NCBI GenBank assembly: GCA_023260695.1
Contig: JALQUR010000710.1
Span: 1-45,719, forward strand
From: Planctomycetaceae bacterium
GTDB lineage: Bacteria > Planctomycetota > Planctomycetia > Planctomycetales > Planctomycetaceae
DNA: 45,719 nucleotides
Reading direction: 5' to 3'
The position numbers were made by a program, and so were the translations under genes. The notes under the pieces are model-generated. The model was not told the origin of the DNA and ran no database searches. It saw only the letters and a list, made by a program, of their open reading frames with translations. This document shows, one piece after another, positions 1 through 7,800 of the stretch (within the stretch, counting starts at the first letter, position 1; each line of letters begins with the position of its first letter).

Positions 1-112
1 ATCTATTTATTGCTGATTGCCTTGCTTTCTCGTCAGGTCTTTTTTTATGCGCTGTTTTTATAGCTAATAATGTATACATTGCTCTACGTTTCTGTTCTGC
101 GGCCCCCCCCAG
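1..112. other. AT-rich window edge unlike the rest
   Basis: These bases are strikingly AT-rich, with T runs and TATA-like words, whereas the rest of the window is clearly GC-rich. The change to normal composition coincides with a C8 run at 103-110 and with the point where homology to the dehydroquinate-synthase family begins. No gene is seen here. It could be a contig-end artefact or a real breakpoint. Confidence 0.5.
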
Positions 113-1024
113 TTGCTCACCGGTGGTGAAGCGATCAAGAATGACATTGATGCCCTGCGTGAGATGCTGCGGAGAATGAACAGCGACGACCTCGATCGCC
201 GCAGCTATGTCGTCGTGATCGGCGGCGGTGCTGTGCTCGATGCTGTTGGATTTGCCACAGCAGTTGCCCACCGCGGGCTCCGACTTATCCGCATTCCCAC
301 CACCACACTGGCACAGTCAGATTCCGGCGTTGGCGTAAAGAATGGCGTCAATCTGTTCAGCAAGAAGAACTGGCTGGGCGCATTCGCAGTGCCCTGGGGA
401 GTCATCAACGATCAGAGGCTGCTTAGCTCGCTCCCCGACCGTGACTTTCGCTGCGGCTTTTCAGAGGCGATCAAAGTCTCTCTTCTTAAGGATGCTCCGT
501 TCTTCAGCTGGCTGCATGCCAACGCTGAACAGATCGCAGTTCGTGGACCGCAGGCATGGAATGCAATTCGCAGGTCTGCAGAATGGCACCTGCAGCATAT
601 CACCGAGGGTGGTGACCCGTTTGAAATGCTGGAAGCACGTCCACTTGACTTCGGTCACTGGTCGGCCCACAAACTGGAATCAATGACCAGCTTTGAACTC
701 CGACACGGTGAAGCCGTCGCCATTGGCGTCGCGATCGATACCATTTATTCCAGTCTTCGTCATGGTCTGTCTGAAGACGCAGCCGGGCTGGTACTGGAGG
801 CGTTGCAGCGTCTGGGTCTGCTCACCTCCCATCCGGCACTGCAGCGAACTGAGGAGCTGTTTGCCGGGCTTGAGGAATTCCGGCAGCATCTGGGTGGCCG
901 TCTTACGGTGACAATGCTGGAAGACATCGGGCGGCCCATCAATGTCCACAGGATTGACCATGCGGCCATGCTGGATGCAATACACCATGTCCAGGAGCGA
1001 GTCCGTTCCGCAGCCACGGCATAA
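113..1024 (+). CDS. 3-dehydroquinate synthase-like protein (EboD-type), N-terminally truncated
   Basis: This is a sugar-phosphate cyclase of the dehydroquinate synthase fold, an NAD- and metal-dependent family. Visible are the glycine-rich NAD loop [19 protein letters not shown], the [14 protein letters not shown] stretch, and the three probable metal ligands in FSEAIK (Glu), DFGHWSAH (His) and LRHGEAV (His). The PGGE-like opening ([10 protein letters not shown]) is closest to the version found in eboABCDEF clusters, so an Ebo-type role is more likely than the shikimate pathway. Family members are about 350-400 residues long; this one has 303 and lacks roughly the first 70-90 residues, including the first NAD-binding half-domain. 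The frame is open back only to position 71, after a TAA at 68-70, and a run of eight C lies at 103-110 just before the first usable codon (TTG at 113). The start is therefore not real: the gene is either broken or misassembled here. Fold assignment is firm, the exact reaction is not. Confidence 0.8.
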   Translation: MLTGGEAIKNDIDALREMLRRMNSDDLDRRSYVVVIGGGAVLDAVGFATAVAHRGLRLIRIPTTTLAQSDSGVGVKNGVNLFSKKNWLGAFAVPWGVINDQRLLSSLPDRDFRCGFSEAIKVSLLKDAPFFSWLHANAEQIAVRGPQAWNAIRRSAEWHLQHITEGGDPFEMLEARPLDFGHWSAHKLESMTSFELRHGEAVAIGVAIDTIYSSLRHGLSEDAAGLVLEALQRLGLLTSHPALQRTEELFAGLEEFRQHLGGRLTVTMLEDIGRPINVHRIDHAAMLDAIHHVQERVRSAATA

Positions 1025-1290
1025 TCGCCTGCAGACGGGATGTTCCTTGCACCCGGTTTCTGATCAATCCGTTATTCGGGAATCCCGCCCCTCAGCCATT
1101 GAGAGTGGCGATTATTCTCTGCAGATGCTATCTTTTCTGACTCGGTTATGCTCCAGAGTTCCAGGCTTCGTCGCGGCAGATCACTGAAAGCTGCACACTG
1201 AATAGCCTGAAGATTGCCCACCCCCCTTCGGCATCCCGAATGGGGACTGCAATTACTTTTTTCTCACATCCCATCTCTTTGGTAGTGACA

Positions 1291-1809
1291 ATGGCGAAAA
1301 GTCGACAGGCACTGCGTCGCGAAGTTGAAGCAGCAGAAGCGCAGGCAGAAACAAAAAAAACTGCCAGCAAGACGAAAAAGACCGCTGCAACAAAGGCCAC
1401 CAAGAAGCGAAAAGCTGCCAAGCCGCGCACCAAACGTGCTCGGGAACAGATGCAGCGACGACGACTGGTCTGGGTTGTCTACAGCAGCACAATGCGTGAA
1501 GAAGGCCGTTTCCTGTTCTATGAAAAAGAGAAGGCTGAGGAACTGCTGGAAACCCTGCTCGCAAAGGGAAAACGCAAGTACTTCATGCAGCCACTCAAGG
1601 AGGCCCTGAATTCCGACGGCACCCCCGTTATTCAGGTTGCCAGCCCGGCACCGGAAGTCGACGACGAAGACGATGCTGCAGCAGGGGCTGATGTGGAAAA
1701 CGCCGACGACTTGGATGTCGACGCCGAACTCGATCTTGACGATGACGGTGGCGACGATCTCGACTCGGACGGTGACTCTGACTCCGCTGAACCACCAGCA
1801 GACTCCTGA
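1291..1809 (+). CDS. Lys/Ala-rich basic protein with acidic tail, nucleoid-type, unknown
   Basis: This 172-residue protein has three parts. Residues 1-55 are rich in Lys, Ala, Arg and Thr (repeated KKTA/TKK words like histone H1 or bacterial HU tails). Residues 55-110 form a compact region with LVWVVYSSTMREEGRFLFYEKEKAEELL and probably fold. Residues 125-172 are almost all Asp, Glu and Ser. I chose the ATG at 1291 (MAKSRQ) because the residues encoded from an earlier ATG at 1240 look non-coding. The basic head suggests nucleic-acid binding and the acidic tail could act as a competitor or chaperone-like arm; both are inferences from composition. It stands alone and is followed by a strong hairpin terminator. 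I do not recognise a named family. Confidence 0.75.
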   Translation: MAKSRQALRREVEAAEAQAETKKTASKTKKTAATKATKKRKAAKPRTKRAREQMQRRRLVWVVYSSTMREEGRFLFYEKEKAEELLETLLAKGKRKYFMQPLKEALNSDGTPVIQVASPAPEVDDEDDAAAGADVENADDLDVDAELDLDDDGGDDLDSDGDSDSAEPPADS

Positions 1810-1837
1810 GCAGCACCCTGTTAACAACGAATTGTCG

Positions 1838-1868
1838 CACCCCCGGTCTGTAAAGGTCGGGGGTGTTT
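1838..1868 (+). terminator. Rho-independent terminator
   Basis: A perfect 8-bp stem CACCCCCG (1838-1845) pairs with CGGGGGTG (1858-1865) across a 12-base loop and is followed by TTTGCTTT. It lies 29 bases after the stop of the Lys-rich protein gene and separates it from mfnB. Confidence 0.75.
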
Positions 1869-1974
1869 GCTTTGGACCATGTCCTGTCTGGCGGGCATTC
1901 AGATCAGACATGCCGCTGACGAATTCCATTACGGTCGGCCATGGCAGTCATGAACCACGATCAGGACTCCACCA

Positions 1975-2700
1975 GTGAAACTGCTCGTTTCTGTTCAGAA
2001 TGCTGACGAAGTTACTGCCGCTCTGCAGGGTGGAGCAGATATCCTGGATGTGAAGCAGCCGGCCGCAGGACCGCTGGGGATGGCCACTACCGAGACGCTG
2101 CAGCTCATTGCTCAGCGAGCTCGCGAACTGAATCCAGCCATTCCACTCAGCGCTGCACTTGGTGAACTCCGCGACTGGTGCACAACAAACGCGACCATCC
2201 CGAATCTGATCCCCCCTGAGTTCTGCTACCTGAAGACCGGCCTCTCAGAAACGGCAGGCTGGGACGGCTGGGAGCAGCGGTGGCTGGACCTCGCTGGTCA
2301 ATTACAGCCATGCCGCAACTGGGTCACAGTGGCCTACGCGGATTCTCAGCGAAGTCATTCTCCGGATCCACTTGTGCTGGTGGAGGCTGCAATCCGAGCC
2401 CACTCACCTGTGTTCCTGATCGATACGTGGCAGAAAGACTCAACCTGTCTGCTTGACTGGTGCTCTGCTGATCTGCTGCAACTGATCCGCCGAAAGACTG
2501 CGGCCGCCGGTATTCAGCTGGCCCTGGCTGGACAACTGCGGGCGAACCACCTGGCGGAAATCGCTCAGTCAGCACCGGATATCATTGCCGTCCGCGGAGC
2601 CGTCTGTGAGGCTGGCAGTCGCTCTGCTCAGATTTGCGCAGAACGCGTGCGTGAGTTGTCTGATCGCCTGCTTGTTCTGCAGCAGCAGTGTCCGTCATGA
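1975..2700 (+). CDS. mfnB: (5-formylfuran-3-yl)methyl phosphate synthase MfnB-like
   Basis: MfnB (formerly DUF556/UPF0264) makes the furan precursor of methanofuran from two triose phosphates. The gene shows the family opening MKLLVSVQNADEVTAALQGGADILDVKQPAAGPLG, in which the Lys of the DVK motif corresponds to the catalytic Schiff-base lysine described for the archaeal enzyme, and a later DIIAVRGAVCE strand of the TIM barrel. The length, 241 residues, is normal. It starts with GTG at 1975. Planctomycetes are known to carry tetrahydromethanopterin/methanofuran-linked C1 genes, which supports the call; no other gene of that pathway is in the window. It is preceded by a terminator and so is probably transcribed on its own. 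Confidence 0.8.
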   Translation: MKLLVSVQNADEVTAALQGGADILDVKQPAAGPLGMATTETLQLIAQRARELNPAIPLSAALGELRDWCTTNATIPNLIPPEFCYLKTGLSETAGWDGWEQRWLDLAGQLQPCRNWVTVAYADSQRSHSPDPLVLVEAAIRAHSPVFLIDTWQKDSTCLLDWCSADLLQLIRRKTAAAGIQLALAGQLRANHLAEIAQSAPDIIAVRGAVCEAGSRSAQICAERVRELSDRLLVLQQQCPS

Positions 2701-2776
2701 ATCCGCTCGCTGCTGATTGCCGCAGGCAGCGGACCGTCCGTGGGAATGAGAGCGGTTGCTGCGAAACAAGAACCCG

Positions 2777-3106
2777 TCAGTGATGCCCCGGATTCCCCTG
2801 CATCATTCGTGCCTTTGCCATCGCCTCTTCGGCCTCGAAGATCTTTCCGCATCGCATGTAGATCACTGACAGCTGAGTGAACGAGAACGGGTCCGACGGT
2901 TCAATCTCAGTCACTCGAACAGCATGTCGGATCGCTTCCTCAGGGCGGCCCTGCTTCTGCTGATAGACAGCAAGCGCCATATGAGTCTGCACATGATCCG
3001 GATGTGACTCGAGCAACTGGAGCAGCTTGTCAATACAGCCATCCATATCTGTGGACTTGAGTTTCTGAGCTTCGTCATACAGACGTGCGGCTTCTGACTG
3101 GGCCAT
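2777..3106 (-). CDS. Small tetratricopeptide-repeat protein
   Basis: This is a 109-residue soluble protein made of about three TPR-like helix pairs, visible as LYDEAQKLKSTD, LLQLLESHPDHVQTHMALAVYQQKQGRPEEAIRHAVRVTEIEPSDPFSFTQLS and KIFEAEEAMAKA. TPRs mediate protein-protein contacts. I chose the ATG at 3106 because AGGTGA lies six bases in front of it; the longer reading up to 3181 adds an unlikely N-terminus. Its promoter side faces the parS cluster. Partners cannot be told from the sequence. Confidence 0.8.
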   Translation of the reverse strand: MAQSEAARLYDEAQKLKSTDMDGCIDKLLQLLESHPDHVQTHMALAVYQQKQGRPEEAIRHAVRVTEIEPSDPFSFTQLSVIYMRCGKIFEAEEAMAKARMMQGNPGHH

Positions 3107-3363
3107 CTTGTTCACCTGCATCAGCATGCAACGCAATACTGATCTGAAAGAAACGTACTGGGCTGATCTGATACCCGGCATTGTTTCAGCTGGTGTATCC
3201 GCTCACTCTCCCGGAATTATTGAACTTCGCCGCAGATGTCACAACCGCACCAACCCTGTTTCAGTGAGCACCGATCAGGTTTCCCGAATTTCCATATCGT
3301 TCAGCCGGCAGCATCGCAGAGCATCTCAGCTGCAGCCCTGCTGCGTGAACTGACTGCAGATTC

Positions 3364-3377
3364 GTTTCACGTGAAAC
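3364..3377. promoter_or_regulatory. parS site 1 (perfect palindrome)
   Basis: GTTTCACGTGAAAC is the 14-bp core of the ParB-binding centromere site parS, here a perfect palindrome flanked by C and A. It is the first of five sites between 3364 and 4671. Confidence 0.9.
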
Positions 3378-3404
3378 ACAGCTGCCGTCGCGTGGCAGAA
3401 TCTC

Positions 3405-3418
3405 GTTTCACGTGGAAC
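3405..3418. promoter_or_regulatory. parS site 2 (one-base variant)
   Basis: GTTTCACGTGGAAC differs from the perfect palindrome by one base, a variant accepted in known parS sets. It begins 41 bases after site 1. Confidence 0.88.
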
Positions 3419-3482
3419 GAAATCCATCACGACAATGGTCGCCAGTACTCCCGACTGCGGCAGCAGTTCAGCCGGCAATTTC

Positions 3483-3496
3483 GTTTCACGTGAAAC
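3483..3496. promoter_or_regulatory. parS site 3 (perfect palindrome)
   Basis: GTTTCACGTGAAAC, identical to site 1 and preceded by ATTTC. It begins 78 bases after site 2 and 119 after site 1. Confidence 0.9.
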
Positions 3497-3523
3497 AGCA
3501 CGGTCGCGGGACAAGGAGATTTC

Positions 3524-3537
3524 GTTTCACGTGGAAC
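3524..3537. promoter_or_regulatory. parS site 4 (one-base variant)
   Basis: GTTTCACGTGGAAC, identical to site 2. The flanks ATTTC and GAAAT extend the symmetry so that 3519-3542 form a near-perfect 24-bp palindrome. It begins 41 bases after site 3, repeating the site 1-2 spacing. Confidence 0.9.
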
Positions 3538-3542
3538 GAAAT

Positions 3543-3768
3543 GAATCTGTTGCCTCTCTGCGACTCTGACCAATTCAGAAAACTCCCGACTGCACGAAGG
3601 CGGTAGATCTACAAAAGACTCCCTCGGGGTTACATTGTGTGACCTGTGGTGCAACTACATCAGCAGCAGATGCCAGAACACGCGGCCTTACTCCCGGCAG
3701 CGGTGAATGCTCGCCGTGCCCGCATGCTGAAATACGGCACGGTCTGACCTCTGCCCCGACACTGGCAA
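3543..3768. other. Non-coding stretch after the parS cluster
   Basis: No convincing gene, DnaA-box cluster or AT-rich unwinding element is visible. With the parS-bearing part it makes a gene-free interval of over 650 bases between the TPR gene and the glycosyltransferase gene, and must contain the promoter of the latter. Confidence 0.5.
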
Positions 3769-5769
3769 ATGAAAGCAGCATTGTTCATGTCGCGTACAAC
3801 CCGCAACATTGAGTATCTGTTGCTTGCTGCGATCGTCACTGCAGGAGTCCTGCTGCGAATTGCCTCGCCGGATCACGAGGCAGTGGATCACTTTGATGAA
3901 GGTGTCTACGCGTCTGTACTGTGGCTGGATCCACTCACCGGAAGTGCATGGCCATCACGAGAGTTCTTCGGTCCGCCGGGACTGCCATTGCTCATTGAAC
4001 TCTGCGCTCTGCTGCCAGTCTCACGCTCTCTGGTTCCGTTCCTTCCGGCCATGCTGGCTGGAAGTGTGTTCCCGATTGTCGTGTGGTGGTTCAACCGACA
4101 GTGGTTCGGCATGGCAGCAGGACTCATCGGAGCGGGGATTGTGGCAGGCAGTGACCTCCACGTTCTGTTTTCCAGAATGGCCATGACTGACGTGCCGGCG
4201 CTACTGCTCATGCTGCTGGCTATTGGCACAGGCACCGGAGCCGTCCACCAGCGCAGCCTCCTGCGCAGTGCCATGGCCGGAGTCCTGACGGGACTTGCCT
4301 GGTGGTTGAAGTACACCGGCTGGCTCGCATTTGCGGTAGTCGCTTCCGGTTCACTTGCGTGGTGGGTGATCAGTGGTCGTCGATCGCATCCACTGCTGTC
4401 GGTGCTGCGCAGTCTGCTGCTCCAGGCAGCCTGTGCGCTGTGTGTGTTTTCCCCCTTTCTGCTCAGCCTGCAGCAACAGGGAGGATACTCTGCGATCGTT
4501 CAGCACCACCTGAATTATTCGCAGGGCCTGGCTGGCTGGCTGGACCATCTGCTGGAACAACTGCAGCTGCAGTACTACCTTGAAGGGATCACTGGCGCCG
4601 TCGCTTTATCGGCTGTTCTGATTCTGGTGGCTGCGTTCCGCTGGTGTTCTTCATTTCGTTTCACGTGGAACGCGGACTCTGCAGCGCACCGCATGTGCCT
4701 GCTCCGATTCACTCTGGCAGCGTTGTTTCTGCTGCTTATCGGGATGCGTGCGGGAGCGACTCGCGTGCTGCTTTGCGTGGCAGCCGGGGGCATAGTCGGG
4801 CTGCTCCGCTGGCCCATGCGTTACCGCGGACAGAAACACCTCTCTGTCTCCGCTGGTGAAGAGTCTGACAATGCAGCGCTGGATTTTTGTCCGTCGCGTC
4901 CCTCCACAATCTGGCTGTGGACCCTGCTGGCCTGGCTCGGCGGTCTGCTCCTGACCGTGCCTCTCTACACACCCTACCCAAGATTGTTCCTCAACCTGAT
5001 CTGCCCGGTCTGGCTGCTGGCAGCCGGAGGCCTTTCATGGTGGCTGGAGGCGGGAATCCGCACCGCTCACAGACTCGCCGCGCAGAAACGACTGCCGGTT
5101 TCCGGGACATCGAAGCAGCTGGTTTCTTCCCTGTCGATGCTGGCGTGTGTCGCGGTTGGCGCAGCGGTCACAGGCGTGGACGAAATGGGCCAGCTGTACA
5201 TGCTTGATCGGGATCAGCTGATTCGCTGCCGACTGATGTCGGACCGCACCACAATTCAGGCGGCTGCAGCTCGAATAGCGGACGTCTGCTGTGCCAGTCT
5301 GGCAGGTACTGATGTTAACCCTCCTCGAACTGTCACGGGGAAACTGATTATTCCCGACGAACTGGAACGGCATTCCGGTCCTGCAGTTTCCATCCCGGAG
5401 CTGACCCCTGCTGAACGCGCTGCATCCGGAGCGGTTGTGTACGCTTTTGCAGAACCACCATTGTTGTTTCATCTGCATCAGGCCGGGGTGACAGGTCTTC
5501 CTGTCGGACATCTGAACAGCCGACAGTTGCAGCAGCAGGGGCCCGTCTTTCTGGTGCTCGGACCAAATGCGCGCCGTAGTCCGGGCTTCTGGGAAACCTG
5601 GTTTCAGGAAGAACGGAACTTTCGCTGGCTGGGAGATTTTCCCTATGTCGTCGGGCCCGTGACCACCACCAATCTGTACCCCTCAACCTATCTGGATGAT
5701 CACCCGGAAGCATCGTTGCAGCGATTTGAACTGTTCTTGCTGCCGGGCAGAACTCCAGAGGAGGATTGA
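3769..5769 (+). CDS. Membrane glycosyltransferase, GT-C fold (ArnT/PMT/GT39-83 type)
   Basis: This 666-residue polytopic membrane protein is of the family that transfers sugars from polyprenyl-phosphate donors to lipids or proteins on the outer face of the membrane. Around residues 40-47 the first extracytoplasmic loop carries DHFDEGVYAS, whose Asp-Glu is the expected catalytic/metal acidic motif of GT-C enzymes, and SRMAMTDVPALLLMLLAIGTG provides the second conserved loop. About ten to twelve hydrophobic segments follow (for example GVLLRIAS, LIGAGIVAGS, ALFLLLIGM, LTVPLYTPYPRLFLNLICPVWLLAAGGL), then a soluble C-terminal domain from about residue 470. A fifth parS site is embedded in its codons at 4658-4671. 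The start at 3769 (MKAALFMSR) could also be the ATG at 3787. The acceptor is unknown. Confidence 0.8.
   Translation: MKAALFMSRTTRNIEYLLLAAIVTAGVLLRIASPDHEAVDHFDEGVYASVLWLDPLTGSAWPSREFFGPPGLPLLIELCALLPVSRSLVPFLPAMLAGSVFPIVVWWFNRQWFGMAAGLIGAGIVAGSDLHVLFSRMAMTDVPALLLMLLAIGTGTGAVHQRSLLRSAMAGVLTGLAWWLKYTGWLAFAVVASGSLAWWVISGRRSHPLLSVLRSLLLQAACALCVFSPFLLSLQQQGGYSAIVQHHLNYSQGLAGWLDHLLEQLQLQYYLEGITGAVALSAVLILVAAFRWCSSFRFTWNADSAAHRMCLLRFTLAALFLLLIGMRAGATRVLLCVAAGGIVGLLRWPMRYRGQKHLSVSAGEESDNAALDFCPSRPSTIWLWTLLAWLGGLLLTVPLYTPYPRLFLNLICPVWLLAAGGLSWWLEAGIRTAHRLAAQKRLPVSGTSKQLVSSLSMLACVAVGAAVTGVDEMGQLYMLDRDQLIRCRLMSDRTTIQAAAARIADVCCASLAGTDVNPPRTVTGKLIIPDELERHSGPAVSIPELTPAERAASGAVVYAFAEPPLLFHLHQAGVTGLPVGHLNSRQLQQQGPVFLVLGPNARRSPGFWETWFQEERNFRWLGDFPYVVGPVTTTNLYPSTYLDDHPEASLQRFELFLLPGRTPEED
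4658..4671. promoter_or_regulatory. parS site 5, inside the glycosyltransferase gene
   Basis: GTTTCACGTGGAAC preceded by ATTTC, identical to site 4 on the left side, lies within codons for FRFTWN. Keeping a full parS core plus flank inside a reading frame argues for selection on the DNA site. Confidence 0.85.
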
Positions 5770-5935
5770 GCAGCAGGCAGCAAGTCCCCGTTTCGAGACG
5801 AGCTCCTGATTCCTCATCAATGCCGCTCTGTTTGCTCGCATTTTCTGCGACGTCTGACAGGATACCGGTCTCCGGCTTTTCTCCCTGATTGCCACGAAAT
5901 ACTGAAAATGCCGGGTACTTCAGGAGACCACAGCG

Positions 5936-6778
5936 GTGGAGTCCACTTCCAGGTTCAGCATCCTGCCCGACAACGCTACGCTGGACGATCTGCAGCGACA
6001 GTTCGCGTTCCGTCCGGCAGACCCGCACCACTCTGTCACACTGACCGAAAGACAGATCAGCCACTACAACAGTCAGGGCTTCATCAGCCCGCTGCAGATC
6101 CTCACACCGCATGAGGCCGCAGATCTGCGTGGATACTTCGATAATCTGCTGGAGCAGACTCTGGCAGCCGGCCGCAGCAGCTATTCCATCAGCACAGCGC
6201 ACCTGAAGCATGGTCGCGTCTACGATGTCCTGACTGACTCAAGAATCATCAACGTTGTTGCAGACCTGCTGGGAGACAACGTTGTCGCCTGGGGATCACA
6301 CTTTTTCTGCAAGCTTCCCGGCGACTCGGCCGCCGTGGCATGGCATCAGGATTCCAGCTACTGGCCGCTGAGTCCTTCTCACGCTGTCACGGTCTGGCTT
6401 GCCATCGATGATGCAGATGTGGATAACGGCTGTATGCGTTTCATCCCGGGCTCCCATCACAGCGGTCACCTGACATGGCGGGAAAGCACGCCGGAAGAAC
6501 ATAACGTCCTGAATCAGACTGTTGAGAACGCTGAGTCTTACGGGACGGGGCCGATTGTTGACAATATTCTGCGTGCCGGACAGGCTTCACTCCACAGCGA
6601 TCTGCTGCTGCACGGTTCCGCAGCCAACTGCTCCACTCGCAGACGCTGCGGACTGACCCTTCGCTATACGACGACTGCCGTTCGCGCCGGGATGAACTGG
6701 AATGAAAAAGGCATCGTCGTCCGGGGCAGCGATGCCTCCGGGCACTGGAAAAATCCACAACGCCCGACAGCAGATTAG
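5936..6778 (+). CDS. Phytanoyl-CoA dioxygenase (PhyH) family protein
   Basis: This is a non-heme Fe(II)/2-oxoglutarate-dependent oxygenase of the PhyH family, 280 residues. The facial triad is visible: His137 and Asp139 in AWHQDSSYW and the distal His226 in SDLLLHGSAANCS, followed by RRRCGLTLRYT, where the arginine should bind 2-oxoglutarate. PDNGCMRFIPGSHHSGHL-like sequence (DNGCMRFIPGSH) is also typical. The substrate cannot be named; bacterial members hydroxylate many small molecules. A GTG at 5936 is the likely start. The gene lies 70 bases before purC on the same strand, so shared transcription is possible but no functional link is evident. Confidence 0.88.
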   Translation: MESTSRFSILPDNATLDDLQRQFAFRPADPHHSVTLTERQISHYNSQGFISPLQILTPHEAADLRGYFDNLLEQTLAAGRSSYSISTAHLKHGRVYDVLTDSRIINVVADLLGDNVVAWGSHFFCKLPGDSAAVAWHQDSSYWPLSPSHAVTVWLAIDDADVDNGCMRFIPGSHHSGHLTWRESTPEEHNVLNQTVENAESYGTGPIVDNILRAGQASLHSDLLLHGSAANCSTRRRCGLTLRYTTTAVRAGMNWNEKGIVVRGSDASGHWKNPQRPTAD

Positions 6779-6848
6779 ACGTCTCATCCGCTCACAGAAC
6801 CATCAGTCTCAGCAGTCATGAGCGGACTCTCGTAATTCTCTTTTTGTA

Positions 6849-7736
6849 ATGGTGCAACTCAGGATGACCCTGCTCTCCAGCCGGATCCCCGGCATTGAAC
6901 CCAGACGTGGCAAGGTTCGGGACGTCTATGAATTTGGCGATCGGCTGCTGTTTGTGGCCACTGACAGAATCAGTGCCTTTGACTGGATTCTGCCAGCCGG
7001 CATTCCACGCAAGGGCGAACTACTCACTCGTATGAGTCGTTTCTGGTTTGATCAACTTGATGTGCCGAATCATTTCATCAGCGCAGACCCCCGGGATGCC
7101 GGACTTCCTGATGGCACAGACATTGCCGCTCTCGAAGGACGCAGCATGGTGGTCCGCCGCTCTGAGGTAATCCCGATTGAGTGCGTGGCACGGGGCTGGC
7201 TGTCAGGTTCCGGCTGGAAGGAATACCAGCAGCACGGCACTGTCTGCGGAATCAGCCTTCCCCCGGGTCTGCTGGAGAGTGATCAGCTGCCGGAGCCGAT
7301 CTTTACGCCGGCCACAAAAGCCGAAACGGGACACGATGAGAACATCAGCTTCAGCCAGATGGCTGACCAGATCGGCAGTCACCTCGCTGAACGGCTGCGT
7401 GAACTGACACTGCAGATCTACTCACATGGACGCGACTATGCTGCTCAACGCGGTATTATCATCGCCGATACGAAATTCGAATTCGGTCTGATTGATGATC
7501 AGATCATCCTGATCGATGAAGTTATGACCCCGGACAGCTCACGTTTCTGGCCCGCAGATCTGTGGGAACCGGGACACGGCCAGCCGTCGTTTGACAAACA
7601 ATTCGTTCGCGACTGGCTGGAACAGTCAGGCTGGGACAAGAACAGTCCACCACCGGAACTGCCAGCGGATATTATTCAGCGAACAGCGGAACGCTATTGT
7701 GAAGCATGGGACCGGCTGACTGGAACGCCCTTCTGA
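6849..7736 (+). CDS. purC: Phosphoribosylaminoimidazole-succinocarboxamide synthase
   Basis: SAICAR synthetase joins CAIR and aspartate with ATP in de novo purine synthesis in the cytoplasm. All hallmark blocks are present: [26 protein letters not shown] near the N-terminus, [29 protein letters not shown], the DTKFEFG strand and [14 protein letters not shown]. At 295 residues it matches the longer, yeast/plant-like SAICAR synthetases found in many non-enteric bacteria. The ATG at 6849 is used; an internal ATG at 6864 with CAGG before it is a possible alternative. It is followed after 64 bases by ilvD on the same strand. Confidence 0.95.
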   Translation: MVQLRMTLLSSRIPGIEPRRGKVRDVYEFGDRLLFVATDRISAFDWILPAGIPRKGELLTRMSRFWFDQLDVPNHFISADPRDAGLPDGTDIAALEGRSMVVRRSEVIPIECVARGWLSGSGWKEYQQHGTVCGISLPPGLLESDQLPEPIFTPATKAETGHDENISFSQMADQIGSHLAERLRELTLQIYSHGRDYAAQRGIIIADTKFEFGLIDDQIILIDEVMTPDSSRFWPADLWEPGHGQPSFDKQFVRDWLEQSGWDKNSPPPELPADIIQRTAERYCEAWDRLTGTPF

Positions 7737-7800
7737 ATGCTCACTTCAATCTGCACACTTTCCCTGCCAACTCCCGGATCCATATCGGACAAGCAAAGTC

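Noticed and set aside
6418-6426. Perfect DnaA box (TGTGGATAA) as evidence of oriC
   Set aside because: A single copy inside the PhyH-family coding frame (codons for DVDNG); no cluster of boxes or AT-rich unwinding region accompanies it.
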